Assembly: GCF_009861505.1 (NCBI RefSeq)
Contig: NZ_WTFT01000022.1
Location: forward strand, 62,001-126,000
DNA from: Pseudomonas izuensis
GTDB taxonomy: Bacteria > Pseudomonadota > Gammaproteobacteria > Pseudomonadales > Pseudomonadaceae
DNA: 64,000 nt
Reading direction: 5' to 3'
The notes under the pieces were generated by a model that saw only the letters and a program-made list of their open reading frames with translations, did not search any database and was not told where the DNA came from. Positions 1 through 8,431 of this stretch are shown here, one piece after another. Position numbers and translations under genes: made by a program. How positions within the stretch are numbered: position 1 is the stretch's first letter; each line of letters opens with the position of its first letter.

Positions 1-60
1 GTTGATTGTTAATAATGCAAGCCAGTGCCTGTGAGTCACAATAAAAAGAGGGTTTATGCT

Positions 61-573
61 ATGCGTGTTCAATATCAAGAGGCCGCCCCTTCGATAGACC
101 TGGCCGGTCAATTCAAATCGGCAATGGGTCGCTTTGCCTCTTCTATAACCCTGATCACCACAGTTGATGATGGTCAGCCCCACGGCCTGGCCGCGACCGC
201 TTTTTCCTCGGTATCGATGGACCCTGCGTCGGCTCTGATCTGCGTCAATCGTAGCGCCAGTGCCTCACCGATAATCAAGCGTTCCGGGCTGTTCTGCGTG
301 AACATGCTGCAAAGTCAGCACGAACCGATCTGCAAAATATTCAGCCAGCCAGATCTGCGCGAACGACGCTTTGTCGACGGTGATTGGCGCACGGGTGTTC
401 ACGGTATTCGTTACTTGGCCGACGCCCAGGCAGCGATCTTTTGCGAAGTGGTGCAGGAGATTGAACACGGTACGCACACGGTGATTATTGGCAACGTCAT
501 TTATGTCATCACTCAACCACTGGAAGATCCACTTCTCTATATGGGAGGACGCTATCGGGAGCTGGGTCGTTAA
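61..573 (+). CDS. Flavin reductase-like domain protein (FMN reductase component)
   Basis: Predicted 170-residue NAD(P)H:flavin oxidoreductase of the flavin-reductase-like (HpaC/DIM6-NTAB) family, which supplies reduced FMN to a partner monooxygenase. The family signature is visible as FKSAMGRFASSITLITT near the N-terminus, followed by GLAATAFSSVSMDPASALIC, which is the usual flavin-contact strand and loop, and a C-terminal GGRYRELG. The ATG at 61 is preferred over an upstream in-frame GTG at 25 because AGAGGG sits about 9 nt before it and family alignment begins near there. It heads a same-strand run with a sugar-type ABC transporter and, 4.6 kb downstream, a luciferase-like monooxygenase, its likely partner. 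The upstream promoter lies outside the window. Family is secure; the partner is inferred. Confidence 0.85.
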   Translation: MRVQYQEAAPSIDLAGQFKSAMGRFASSITLITTVDDGQPHGLAATAFSSVSMDPASALICVNRSASASPIIKRSGLFCVNMLQSQHEPICKIFSQPDLRERRFVDGDWRTGVHGIRYLADAQAAIFCEVVQEIEHGTHTVIIGNVIYVITQPLEDPLLYMGGRYRELGR

Positions 574-632
574 TTCGTAGTTATCACGTGCTGCTCGATC
601 TTATAACAATTACATAAGAAGTGGATGTGGGT

Positions 633-1619
633 ATGAACAATCAGTTGTTGGCAAAAACAAGACTGCCCGGGTCGATTCCAAAGTGGATTGGACTGGACAA
701 CAGTGTGGCGGGTCCGATGGCCGGGCTTTTATTGTTATGCGCGGTATTAACCTTCTCTACCAATAGTTTTCTGACCTTGAGTAACTTGCTCAATGTGCTG
801 GATCAAGTGACGGTGCTGGGCATCATGGCGCTGGGCATGACGCTGGTGATTCTCATCGGTGGTATCGACTTGTCCGTGGGTGCTGTGCTGGCGGTGGCGA
901 TCATGGTCATGAGCTGGCTCGAACAGGCGCTCGGCTTGCCGATGTGGGTGGCCATGCTCGGGGCGATTGCCGTGGGTGCAGCCTGTGGCTCGACCACGGC
1001 CTTGCTGGTGGTTCGGGCCGGCCTTCCATCATTCATTGCGACGCTGGCGATGATGTCCATCGCCCGCGGCCTGGCCTATATGGTCACCGACGGTGCGCAA
1101 GTCAGTGGATTTCCGGAATGGTTCAGCAACCTCTCGGTTATCCGCTACGGCGGTGTGTTGTCGCTGACCGTCAGTTGTTTCGTCGTGCTTGCGCTGGTGT
1201 TCTGGTTCGTTCTCAAGTTCACGGTATCCGGTCGCAGCCTGTATGCCATCGGCGGTAGCAGCAAGGTGGCCAAGCTCGCCGGAATCCGGGTCAAGGGTTA
1301 CACCAGCGCGGTGTACATCATCTCCGGCATCTGTGCGGCCCTGGGCGGAATCATCATGACCTCCCGCCTGGACACCGCGGGCGCCGGCGCGGGTGTCGGC
1401 TACGAGCTGGATGTGATCGCTGCCGTGGTGATCGGCGGTGGCAGCCTCAAGGGCGGCGCGGGGAGTGTGGTCGGCACGATCATCGGTGTGTTGATCATCG
1501 GCGTATTGCGCAACGGCTTGAACCTGGCCGGTATTTCACCCTTCGTTCAGCAAGTGGTCATCGGCGCGGTGATCGCATTCGCGGTGATGCTCGACCTGCT
1601 CAAGCGCAAGGCTGACTGA
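633..1619 (+). CDS. Sugar ABC transporter permease, RbsC/XylH type
   Basis: Predicted 328-residue inner-membrane permease of the ribose/xylose/galactose (CUT2) ABC importer class. It has about nine to ten hydrophobic segments and the family motifs GMTLVILIGGIDLSVGA near residue 70 and a GGxSLxGGxGSVxGTxxG stretch near residue 275, both typical of RbsC. The ATG at 633 is chosen over GTG at 621 because AGAAGTGG lies about 8 nt upstream of it. It forms a transporter with the binding protein and double ATPase that follow at once; the order permease / binding protein / ATPase is less usual than ATPase / permease / binding protein, but all three parts are present. Substrate is probably a monosaccharide or polyol; this cannot be read from sequence. 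Confidence 0.9.
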   Translation: MNNQLLAKTRLPGSIPKWIGLDNSVAGPMAGLLLLCAVLTFSTNSFLTLSNLLNVLDQVTVLGIMALGMTLVILIGGIDLSVGAVLAVAIMVMSWLEQALGLPMWVAMLGAIAVGAACGSTTALLVVRAGLPSFIATLAMMSIARGLAYMVTDGAQVSGFPEWFSNLSVIRYGGVLSLTVSCFVVLALVFWFVLKFTVSGRSLYAIGGSSKVAKLAGIRVKGYTSAVYIISGICAALGGIIMTSRLDTAGAGAGVGYELDVIAAVVIGGGSLKGGAGSVVGTIIGVLIIGVLRNGLNLAGISPFVQQVVIGAVIAFAVMLDLLKRKAD

Positions 1620-1676
1620 TCTCGGGTCATCGATCAAAACCGGCATCGTTCCACGCACAATAAAAAGGTAAAAAAC

Positions 1677-2627
1677 ATGAACCTGTCTGCTTTTTCGCTT
1701 CGCTTTCTGTGGCTGCCATTGCTGGGCTGCCTGATGTCGGCCGGTGCTTACGCACAAGGCAAACCTACGGACGAAATCACGGTCGGGATGTCGATCCCGA
1801 GCCTGCAATGGGTGTTCTACCTGATGGTCCGGGATGGCGTCATGGAACAGGCCAAGACCCTCGGCATCAAGAATGTACTGGTGGCTGATGCCCAGGCCGA
1901 TCCCGCGCGACAGGTCAGTCAGATTCAGGACATGTTGAGCAAAGGAATCGACGTACTGCTTTACACCGCGACCGGTAGCGCCGCTTCGGCCGTGCCTGTG
2001 CGCCTGGCGCGACAGCAGGGTGTGCCGGTGATCTGCATTGACAACTTTCCGAAAAACGTCGAATGCGATGCCTACATCTCTACCGACAACCTGGCCGCCG
2101 CGGGCGAACTGGCCCGGCAAATGATCAAGTTGACGGGTGGCAAGGCTGAAATCGGCCTGCTGCAAGGGACGCTTGGCGACTCCACTGAAGTAGCTCGGGC
2201 CAAAGGCCTGGATGCGGTGTTGTCCGAGGCTCCGGGGATGAAGGTCATCGACCGCAAACCGACTGACTGGCTGCAGGACAATGGCTTCAAGGTCGCCCAG
2301 GACATGCTGCAAAAGAACCCGAAGATCAACGTGTTCATCGGTCGCTCCGATGCGCCGGCGCTCGGTGCGGCTCAGGCGGTAAAGGTGGCCAACATCGATC
2401 ACAAGGTCTGGGTGTTCGGTTATGACGGTTTGCCATCTGCCCTGGAAGCGATTCGCGATGGAAAACTGGACATGACCATCACGCAACAAGCCGTGGAAAT
2501 GGGGCGTACCGCATTGCGTACCGCCGTCGATCTGCAGCAAGGCAAACAGGTGACCAAGACTCAGCTGTTGCCAGCCTTCGTCACTACCCGGGAAAACGCA
2601 GCAACCTTCCTTGAGCAGCATCCTTGA
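1677..2627 (+). CDS. Periplasmic sugar-binding protein of CUT2 ABC transporter
   Basis: Predicted 316-residue periplasmic solute-binding protein (Peripla_BP_4, RbsB/TorT-like). A Sec signal peptide ends at about ...MSAGAYAQ (residues 1-27). The mature part has the two-lobe pattern of sugar-binding proteins: a VGMSIPSLQWVFYLMVRDG opening, an IDVLLYTATGS segment near residue 90 and a VFGYDGLPSALEAIRDGK hinge motif near residue 245, which in this family holds the sugar-contacting Asp. AAAAGG precedes the ATG. It sits between its permease and ATPase. The mature sequence resembles TorT/TMAO- or sugar-binding homologues closely enough that ligand assignment would be a guess. Confidence 0.9.
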   Translation: MNLSAFSLRFLWLPLLGCLMSAGAYAQGKPTDEITVGMSIPSLQWVFYLMVRDGVMEQAKTLGIKNVLVADAQADPARQVSQIQDMLSKGIDVLLYTATGSAASAVPVRLARQQGVPVICIDNFPKNVECDAYISTDNLAAAGELARQMIKLTGGKAEIGLLQGTLGDSTEVARAKGLDAVLSEAPGMKVIDRKPTDWLQDNGFKVAQDMLQKNPKINVFIGRSDAPALGAAQAVKVANIDHKVWVFGYDGLPSALEAIRDGKLDMTITQQAVEMGRTALRTAVDLQQGKQVTKTQLLPAFVTTRENAATFLEQHP

Positions 2628-2650
2628 GATCGGTGAAGGGAGGGCCCGTC

Positions 2651-4150
2651 ATGAGTGAGATCAATACCGCCGGGGAGCCGTTGTTCCGTGCGAGCAACAT
2701 CGGCAAGTCATTCAACTCGGTCAGGGTGCTGGAAGATATCAGCCTCGATATCGGCTACGGAGAAGTGGTGGCGTTGCTGGGGGAAAACGGCGCGGGAAAA
2801 TCGACCTTTTCCTCCATCGTCGCCGGCGCCCTGACGCCGTCCAAAGGCATGATGTTCCTGGCCGGTGAACCCTATGCCCCAACCGGGCCGGGAGCCGCCA
2901 TGGCGCTGGGGATTAATATGATCCATCAGGAAGTCCACCTGCTGCCTGACTTGAGCGTGGCGGAGAACGTTTTCCTCGGTCATCTGCCGACCCGCGACGG
3001 CATCATCGACCGTAAGGCAATGTTCCGTGAAACAGAGGAGCAACTGCGGCGCCTGGGTCTGGATATCTCGCCGGATACGCCGGTTCGGCAACTGAAAATC
3101 GCCGCCCAGCAGCTGGTGGAAATCGCCCGGGCCCTGACGCTCAATTCGCGCTTGTTGATTCTCGACGAGCCGACCGCTGCGCTGGGCAAGGACGAAACCG
3201 ACCTGTTGTTCAATCAGATCGAAGAACTGAAGAAGGAGGGGGTGTCCTTCATCTACATCAGTCATCGCATGGACGAGATCGCCCGGATCGCCGATAAGGT
3301 TGTGGTCATGCGTGATGGTCATTTGATCGCACGTCACGACAGTGGCACGGCCGATGTCGGCGTCCTGGTGTCGCAAATGGTCGGGCGCCCGATCGACCGC
3401 CTGTTTCCAGAGTTGCCGGCCCTTGGGGATGCGGTGGTATTGAGCGTCGAGCAGCTGTCGGATAAGGCAGGGCGCTTTCACGATGTGTCTTTTTCAGTGA
3501 AGGCCGGGGAGATTTTTGGCATTGCCGGCATCGTCGGCGCCGGTCGAACGGAGCTGGTTCAGGCGATAGCCGGGTTGAGTACATTGAGCCAGGGCAGGGT
3601 GATGCTGGGGGATCGATCACTGCCGGCCAATAACGTGTTGGCAGCGATCCATGCCGGTGTCGTACTGATCCCGGAGGACCGTAAATCCGAAGGCGTGGTG
3701 TTGAGCCAGACGATTGCCGAGAACCTGGCCTACTGCAATCTGGATAGCCTCAGCTCTTGCGGCGTCATTGCCAATCACCGAGTAGCGGCATTTGCTCGCG
3801 AACGCATTGCGACACTGGGGATCAAGGGCGTAGCGGGGCAGGTGCTCGACAAGTTGTCCGGCGGCAACCAACAGAAAGTGGTGATCGCCAAATGGATCGC
3901 GCGTAATCCGAAAGTCATCATTCTCGATGAGCCAACGCGGGGCATCGACATGGGCGCGCGCGCGGCGATTTACGAGCTGATCATCAATCTGGCTAAAACC
4001 GGGGTGTCGGTGATTGTCGTGAGTTCCGACCTGGAGGAGGTCGTCGGTTTGTCCCATCGGGTGATGGTCATGGCGCGCGGCTGTTCCCAAGGCATCCTGC
4101 ATCGGCCGCAGATTGCCCCCGACAGCATCATGACCCTGGCGACCGCTTGA
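2651..4150 (+). CDS. Sugar ABC transporter ATPase with two nucleotide-binding domains, RbsA type
   Basis: Predicted 499-residue double-NBD ATPase of a CUT2 sugar importer. The N-terminal domain shows Walker A GENGAGKST (about residues 38-46) and Walker B LLILDEPTAAL. The second domain has the usual degenerate Walker A region (GIVGAGRTEL), signature LSGGNQQKV and Walker B VIILDEPTRGID. These are the hallmarks of RbsA/MglA/XylG. Start: the ATG at 2651 has a very strong GGGAGGG 7 nt upstream; the longer in-frame start at 2624 would overlap the preceding gene and lacks a ribosome site. Completes the three-part importer. Length is normal for the family (about 500). Confidence 0.92.
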   Translation: MSEINTAGEPLFRASNIGKSFNSVRVLEDISLDIGYGEVVALLGENGAGKSTFSSIVAGALTPSKGMMFLAGEPYAPTGPGAAMALGINMIHQEVHLLPDLSVAENVFLGHLPTRDGIIDRKAMFRETEEQLRRLGLDISPDTPVRQLKIAAQQLVEIARALTLNSRLLILDEPTAALGKDETDLLFNQIEELKKEGVSFIYISHRMDEIARIADKVVVMRDGHLIARHDSGTADVGVLVSQMVGRPIDRLFPELPALGDAVVLSVEQLSDKAGRFHDVSFSVKAGEIFGIAGIVGAGRTELVQAIAGLSTLSQGRVMLGDRSLPANNVLAAIHAGVVLIPEDRKSEGVVLSQTIAENLAYCNLDSLSSCGVIANHRVAAFARERIATLGIKGVAGQVLDKLSGGNQQKVVIAKWIARNPKVIILDEPTRGIDMGARAAIYELIINLAKTGVSVIVVSSDLEEVVGLSHRVMVMARGCSQGILHRPQIAPDSIMTLATA

Positions 4151-4179
4151 TGACGGGCGCTAATCGAGGAGGTTCAAAC

Positions 4180-4977
4180 ATGTCGGCCCCATACCAGGCA
4201 ATGCCGTATCGACCCTTTGCCGAGCTATTGGATTTGTCCGGAAAAACCGCGGTCGTCACTGGTGGCAGCAGCGGCATCGGTTTCGCCATCAGTCGGCGAC
4301 TGGCCGAAGCAGGGGCCAATGTACTGATAGGCAGCCTGGCGCTGGAGCGTAGCGAGGAATTGATGGAGGCGGGTTATGCCGTGGCATTCGAGGTCACCGA
4401 TGTCAGTCGTCCGGGTGACATTCAGCGGCTGGCGGACATCGCGGTCGAGCGTTTCGGTGGCCTGGATATCTGGATCAATAACGCCGGTGTCTACCCGCTC
4501 AAGGCGATTGATGACGTCGATGCGGGTTTCTGGGACGGACTGCACGCGATCAACACGCGCGCTGTGTTTCTGGGTGCTCAGGCCGCACAACGACAGATGC
4601 GCCGGCAAAGAAGCGCCGGGGCGATCGTCAATCTGTCGTCGATCTGCGGTCATCGTCCCATGGCCAATCACTGCACCTATGACGCCTCCAAGGGCGCGGT
4701 ACTGGCCATGACCCGAAGCCTGGCGAAGGACTTGAGTGTCTTCAACATTCGGGTCAATTCGATCTCGCCAGGCTTGACCGCGACACCGGGCAACCTGGAG
4801 CCGGAGCTGCTTGAGCAGCACCGGCAGAACAACGTGCTGGGCAACATCGGCCTAAGTCGGGCGGCCGAACCCTGGGAGATCGCCGATGCGGTGCTGTTCC
4901 TGGTTTCGCCGCTTTCATCCTATGTGACAGGCATCGACTTGCTGGTGGACGGCGGCTGGTTGCTGCACGGAAGTTGA
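4180..4977 (+). CDS. Short-chain dehydrogenase/reductase (classical SDR)
   Basis: Predicted 265-residue NAD(P)-dependent alcohol/ketone oxidoreductase. Cofactor motif TGGSSGIG is at residues 27-34, NNAG near residue 106, catalytic Ser in NLSSICG and the Tyr/Lys pair in YDASKGAV. The C-terminal VTGIDLLVDGGW is typical of classical SDRs. Start ATG 4180 follows GAGGAGG at ideal spacing; an in-frame start at 4147 overlaps the ATPase stop and has no site. It lies between a sugar importer and an oxygenase/transketolase set, so it probably oxidises or reduces a hydroxyl group on the imported compound or on a pathway intermediate. Substrate unknown. Confidence 0.9.
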   Translation: MSAPYQAMPYRPFAELLDLSGKTAVVTGGSSGIGFAISRRLAEAGANVLIGSLALERSEELMEAGYAVAFEVTDVSRPGDIQRLADIAVERFGGLDIWINNAGVYPLKAIDDVDAGFWDGLHAINTRAVFLGAQAAQRQMRRQRSAGAIVNLSSICGHRPMANHCTYDASKGAVLAMTRSLAKDLSVFNIRVNSISPGLTATPGNLEPELLEQHRQNNVLGNIGLSRAAEPWEIADAVLFLVSPLSSYVTGIDLLVDGGWLLHGS

Positions 4978-5178
4978 ATCGCAAACAAAGCATTTGAGGG
5001 TGAGTTGCACGCGCTGATGTAACGCGTCACTTGCCCCGGATATTTAACCCATTCCTTGAACGTTGCGACTTGCAGCGCGGGCACTGGCACGCCTGCGAAA
5101 CGAGCGCTCGTCATGAAAACGGTGTGCAGCGAAACAGTTTCGCAGCGCACCGGTCACTGAAAACAGCAGGAGAACGAC

Positions 5179-6282
5179 ATGAAACTCGCCATGTTCATGC
5201 AGCCACTTCATCACAAGGGCTGGGACTATCACGAGATGTACGATCAGGACATCGCGTGTGCTGTCCATGCCGACAGCGTCGGTTTTGATGAGCTTTGGGT
5301 CGGTGAACATACGTCACAGCGCACCGAGCCGATAACCAATGCGCTGCAATTTCTATCCACCCTGATTCCGCTGACCCAACGCATGAAACTGTGCACCGGA
5401 GTGCTGAATCTTCCGCACCATTTCCCGGCTCGAATCGCCGCCGATGCCGCGATGTTCGACCACATGTCCAAGGGGCGTTTCATCATGGGTATCGGCCCGG
5501 GTGGACTGGCTTCCGACTTCGAGGTGTACGGCAGCAACGGCAAGGACCGTGGGCAGATGATGGTGGAGTGCTACGAGATGATCCGTGCGATCTGGAACTC
5601 GGGCGCGCCCTATGATTTTTCCTCGCAGCACTACCAGGTCAGCCTCAAGGATGCGGTGCACCACGAACTGGAAATCGGCTACATGCCGACGCCATTCCAG
5701 AAACCGTTTCCGCGGGTGGCAACCACGGCCATGAGTCCGTTTTCCGGCACCGCAAAACTTGCGGGTGCCAAGAATTGGGACCTGATGTCCGCCAACTTCA
5801 ACCCGACGGCAACAGTGGCTTCCCATTGGCAGGCTTACTGCCAGGGCGCGGAAAGTGCCGGGATCAAGGCCGATGCCAATAATTGGCGCGTGGCCCGTTC
5901 GGTATTCGTTGCCGACTCCCAGGCCCAGGCCGAGGACTATCTGGCGCAAGAGAGCTGCACGCTGCGGCGCTACTTCGACTACATGATCGATAACCTGGCC
6001 ACCAACCACTACACCAAGATCTTCAAGACCCGCCCCGACATGACCGACGAGGAAGTGACGGTCGACCACTGCATCAAGGAAATGGTGATTTACGGCGACG
6101 TGAACTCCGTCACCGAGCAACTGGTGGCGTTCAGTGAGCAGACCGGGCCGTTCGGCACGTTGATGACCACTTTCCACGAGTGGGATGACGAAGCGCTGTG
6201 GCGGCGCTCGATGCAACTGACTGCGCAACAGGTCATGCCGCGCCTCAACGACTACATGACGCCACGTTTGAAAGCGCAGTAA
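5179..6282 (+). CDS. Luciferase-like FMN-dependent monooxygenase (LLM class, LimB-like)
   Basis: Predicted 367-residue flavin-dependent oxygenase of the bacterial luciferase-like superfamily, class near limonene 1,2-monooxygenase. Visible family features are the first beta strand MKLAMFMQP, the FDELWVGEHT segment (residues about 35-44), and RFIMGIGPGGLASDFEVYG (about 98-116), which shapes the flavin/substrate pocket. AGGAGA precedes the ATG. Such enzymes need FMNH2 from a separate reductase; the reductase gene at 61-573 begins the same gene run. Comparable pairs act on alkanesulfonates, nitriloacetate, sulfoquinovose and terpenes. Here the transporter is of the sugar class and a split transketolase follows, so a polar, carbohydrate-like substrate is more likely than a terpene. 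This is inference. Confidence 0.85.
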   Translation: MKLAMFMQPLHHKGWDYHEMYDQDIACAVHADSVGFDELWVGEHTSQRTEPITNALQFLSTLIPLTQRMKLCTGVLNLPHHFPARIAADAAMFDHMSKGRFIMGIGPGGLASDFEVYGSNGKDRGQMMVECYEMIRAIWNSGAPYDFSSQHYQVSLKDAVHHELEIGYMPTPFQKPFPRVATTAMSPFSGTAKLAGAKNWDLMSANFNPTATVASHWQAYCQGAESAGIKADANNWRVARSVFVADSQAQAEDYLAQESCTLRRYFDYMIDNLATNHYTKIFKTRPDMTDEEVTVDHCIKEMVIYGDVNSVTEQLVAFSEQTGPFGTLMTTFHEWDDEALWRRSMQLTAQQVMPRLNDYMTPRLKAQ

Positions 6283-6308
6283 TCGCCCGATTGCGCAGGG
6301 CTTATGTG

Positions 6309-6331
6309 CGGCCGCATCACGGATGCGGCCG
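6309..6331 (+). other. Intergenic hairpin between monooxygenase and transketolase genes
   Basis: Perfect 9-bp inverted repeat CGGCCGCAT / ATGCGGCCG with a 5-nt loop. No T-run follows, so it is not an intrinsic terminator. It may stabilise the 3' end of the upstream message or set relative expression of the downstream transketolase genes. Function is not known. Confidence 0.45.
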
Positions 6332-6361
6332 AAACTCTGGTAACGCGCCTGGACACTACAT

Positions 6362-7246
6362 ATGACTGATTTGACAGATTTCCGCGACAACGCGGATCAC
6401 GCTTTTGAACTGACCGCGAAAGAGTTGACTCGTCTGCGGGAAAAAGCCCAGTTCATTCGCCTGGAAACCATCCGGCTGATCGAGATCGCCAAGGTCGGCC
6501 ACTACACGTCGGTGTTCTCCGCGGCCGAGTTGTTCGCCGCATTGTATTACGACGTAATGGACTTGCGATTCGCCGAACCGAAATGGCCCGACCGCGATCG
6601 TTTCATGATGGGTAAGGGGCATGCGGCCGTCGGGTTGTTTCCAGTGTTAGTGGAGTGGGGCTTCTTCGCGAAAGAAATCCTCGACAACTACACGCGCCTG
6701 GGCAATCCCCTGGGCGACCATCCTGATATGCGCAAAGTCCCCGGTGTGGATTTCTCCTCCGGCTCCATAGGTCATGCCCTGTCCGGCGGCTTGGGCATGG
6801 CCCTGGCCGGGCGGATGCTGGGCAAGACGTTCACCACTTACGTGATGCTCGGCGACGGGGAAATGCAGGAAGGGCAAGTGTGGGAAGCGGCGCTGTCGGC
6901 GGCCCACCATAAAACCGCAAACCTGGTGGCAATCATCGATCGCAATGGCTTTCAGCTCGACGGTAATGTCGATGACGTCATCGGTATCGAGCCGTTGGCG
7001 GATAAGTGGATTGCGTTCGGTTGGGAGACCCACGTGGTGAATGGCCATGATCTGGCCGCGGTCACGAGCCTGTTGCGTCGCCTCAAGGCCGACACGACGC
7101 GCACGCAGCCGGTGTGCGTCATCGCCAATACGGTGAAGGGCAAAGGGGTTTCCTACATGGAGACCGAGCCGGGTTGGCACCTGGGGTATCTCGATCCCGA
7201 AGATGCGCAACGTGCTATCGACGAAATCAAAAGCAAGGTGATCTAA
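6362..7246 (+). CDS. Transketolase, N-terminal (TPP-binding) subunit
   Basis: Predicted 294-residue thiamine-diphosphate-binding half of a two-gene transketolase. The TPP/Mg motif is GDGEMQEGQVWEA starting at about residue 163 and ending in the expected NLVAIIDRNG; the N-terminal KGHAAVG and GDHPD motifs are also typical. Normal transketolase is a single chain of about 660 residues; here the pyrimidine-binding half is the next gene, 3 nt away. Split transketolases are common in accessory sugar pathways (for example apulose-4-phosphate transketolase). The ribosome site before the ATG is weak. Context links it with a sugar importer, SDR and oxygenase, so it probably cleaves a C2 unit from a pathway ketose. 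Confidence 0.92.
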   Translation: MTDLTDFRDNADHAFELTAKELTRLREKAQFIRLETIRLIEIAKVGHYTSVFSAAELFAALYYDVMDLRFAEPKWPDRDRFMMGKGHAAVGLFPVLVEWGFFAKEILDNYTRLGNPLGDHPDMRKVPGVDFSSGSIGHALSGGLGMALAGRMLGKTFTTYVMLGDGEMQEGQVWEAALSAAHHKTANLVAIIDRNGFQLDGNVDDVIGIEPLADKWIAFGWETHVVNGHDLAAVTSLLRRLKADTTRTQPVCVIANTVKGKGVSYMETEPGWHLGYLDPEDAQRAIDEIKSKVI

Positions 7247-7249
7247 CTC

Positions 7250-8230
7250 ATGAATACCGCACCTCTGTCGAACAACTCCTGGCAATACCGGGAACTGAAC
7301 AGCCAGACGCCGAGCTTGAATGCCTTGTCGGATGCCCTGATAGAACTGGTCGAACGGGGCGAACCGATCGTTGCCGGTACCGCTGACCTGCAATACTCCA
7401 ACGGCCTGTCAAAGTTCGCCGAATTGCACCCGGAAAAATTCGTGCAGTTCGGTATTTCCGAACAGAACATGGTGTCTGCCGCGGCCGGGATGGCGGCGGT
7501 GGGCATGAAGCCGTTCGTGGCGACCTTTGCATCCTTTCTGCCATTGCTGTGCTGCGAGCAGATCCGGATGGACGTGGCGTACTCAGCCTTGCCGGTGCGC
7601 CTGATCGGCCATCATGCCGGGATTTCCCTGGGCTTCTACGGCACCTCGCACCACGCCACCGAAGACCTGGCGATCATGCGTTCGATTGCCGATATCACGG
7701 TGGTTGCTCCAGCCGATGGGAATCAACTCAAGGCTGCGATACTCGCTTCGGCAAACTACCCGCAACCGATCTACTTTCGCATCCAGCGCGGGCGTGATCC
7801 GGTGGTGTACGAAACCGTTCCGGACTTTGTCTTCGGCAAGGCAACCGTGCACCTGACCGGCGATGAACTGACCATCATCGCGACCGGCTCAACAGTTCAT
7901 CCGGCACTTGAAGCGGCGCGAGCCTTGAATGCCGCCGGGCGTTCGGTAGGCGTGATCGATATGACCACCATCAAGCCATTGGATCGTGAAGCGGTGCTGA
8001 CCGCCGCGCGCAACAGCCGATCCATTCTTACCGTTGAAGAACACAACATCATTGGCGGTCTGGGTGGCGCTGTGTGTGAAGTGATCGCGGAGGAGGGTAT
8101 TGGGGTGAAAGTGCGACGCCATGGTATTTACGACGAGTACAGTCTTATTGCGCCGCCGACTCACCTCTATCGGCATTACCGGCTGGATGCGGCGGGTATC
8201 GAAAGCGTAGCGCGGGAGGTGTTGGCCTAA
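7250..8230 (+). CDS. Transketolase, C-terminal (pyrimidine-binding) subunit
   Basis: Predicted 326-residue second half of the split transketolase. It carries the Transket_pyr domain with RFxxxGISEQNM-like motif (here VQFGISEQNM near residue 65, holding the Glu that activates TPP), followed by GHHAGISLGFYGTSHHATEDLA (split across residues about 120-142) and the C-terminal transketolase domain with TGSTVHPALEAA and VEEHNIIGGLG. It starts 3 nt after the stop of the N-terminal subunit, so the two are surely co-translated and form one enzyme. The operon ends with the terminator at 8293-8341. Confidence 0.92.
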   Translation: MNTAPLSNNSWQYRELNSQTPSLNALSDALIELVERGEPIVAGTADLQYSNGLSKFAELHPEKFVQFGISEQNMVSAAAGMAAVGMKPFVATFASFLPLLCCEQIRMDVAYSALPVRLIGHHAGISLGFYGTSHHATEDLAIMRSIADITVVAPADGNQLKAAILASANYPQPIYFRIQRGRDPVVYETVPDFVFGKATVHLTGDELTIIATGSTVHPALEAARALNAAGRSVGVIDMTTIKPLDREAVLTAARNSRSILTVEEHNIIGGLGGAVCEVIAEEGIGVKVRRHGIYDEYSLIAPPTHLYRHYRLDAAGIESVAREVLA

Positions 8231-8292
8231 GCCTTGATATCGGGCGAAGGCGTTTGACTGACGGTTTTCCCCTTTAGGCTCAATGGGCCTGA

Positions 8293-8341
8293 CGTGCAGC
8301 GAGGGTCTTCATTGACGATGACCCTGGTTGCACGTTTTTTT
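8293..8341 (+). terminator. Intrinsic terminator of the importer/transketolase operon
   Basis: Long hairpin with arms 8293-8307 and 8320-8334 (CGTGCA...AGGGTC pairing with GACCCT...TGCACG, two internal mismatches) followed directly by seven T residues. Position just after the transketolase C-subunit stop fits termination of the + strand operon. Small + strand ORFs across it are not believed. Confidence 0.85.
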
Positions 8342-8383
8342 ATGGGTGTGATTTGCCTGGAAGAGAGCATTCGCCAGCGCATG

Positions 8384-8407
8384 AAAAAGCTCACCGAAGT
8401 GAGCTTT
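8384..8407 (-). terminator. Intrinsic terminator of the minus-strand epimerase-like gene
   Basis: Perfect 9-bp stem AAAGCTCAC / GTGAGCTTT with a 4-nt loop. Read on the minus strand it is followed by TTTTT, the expected shape for ending the gene whose stop is at 8432. Confidence 0.7.
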
Positions 8408-8431
8408 CAGAATCTCGACAGTCAGTGGGTA

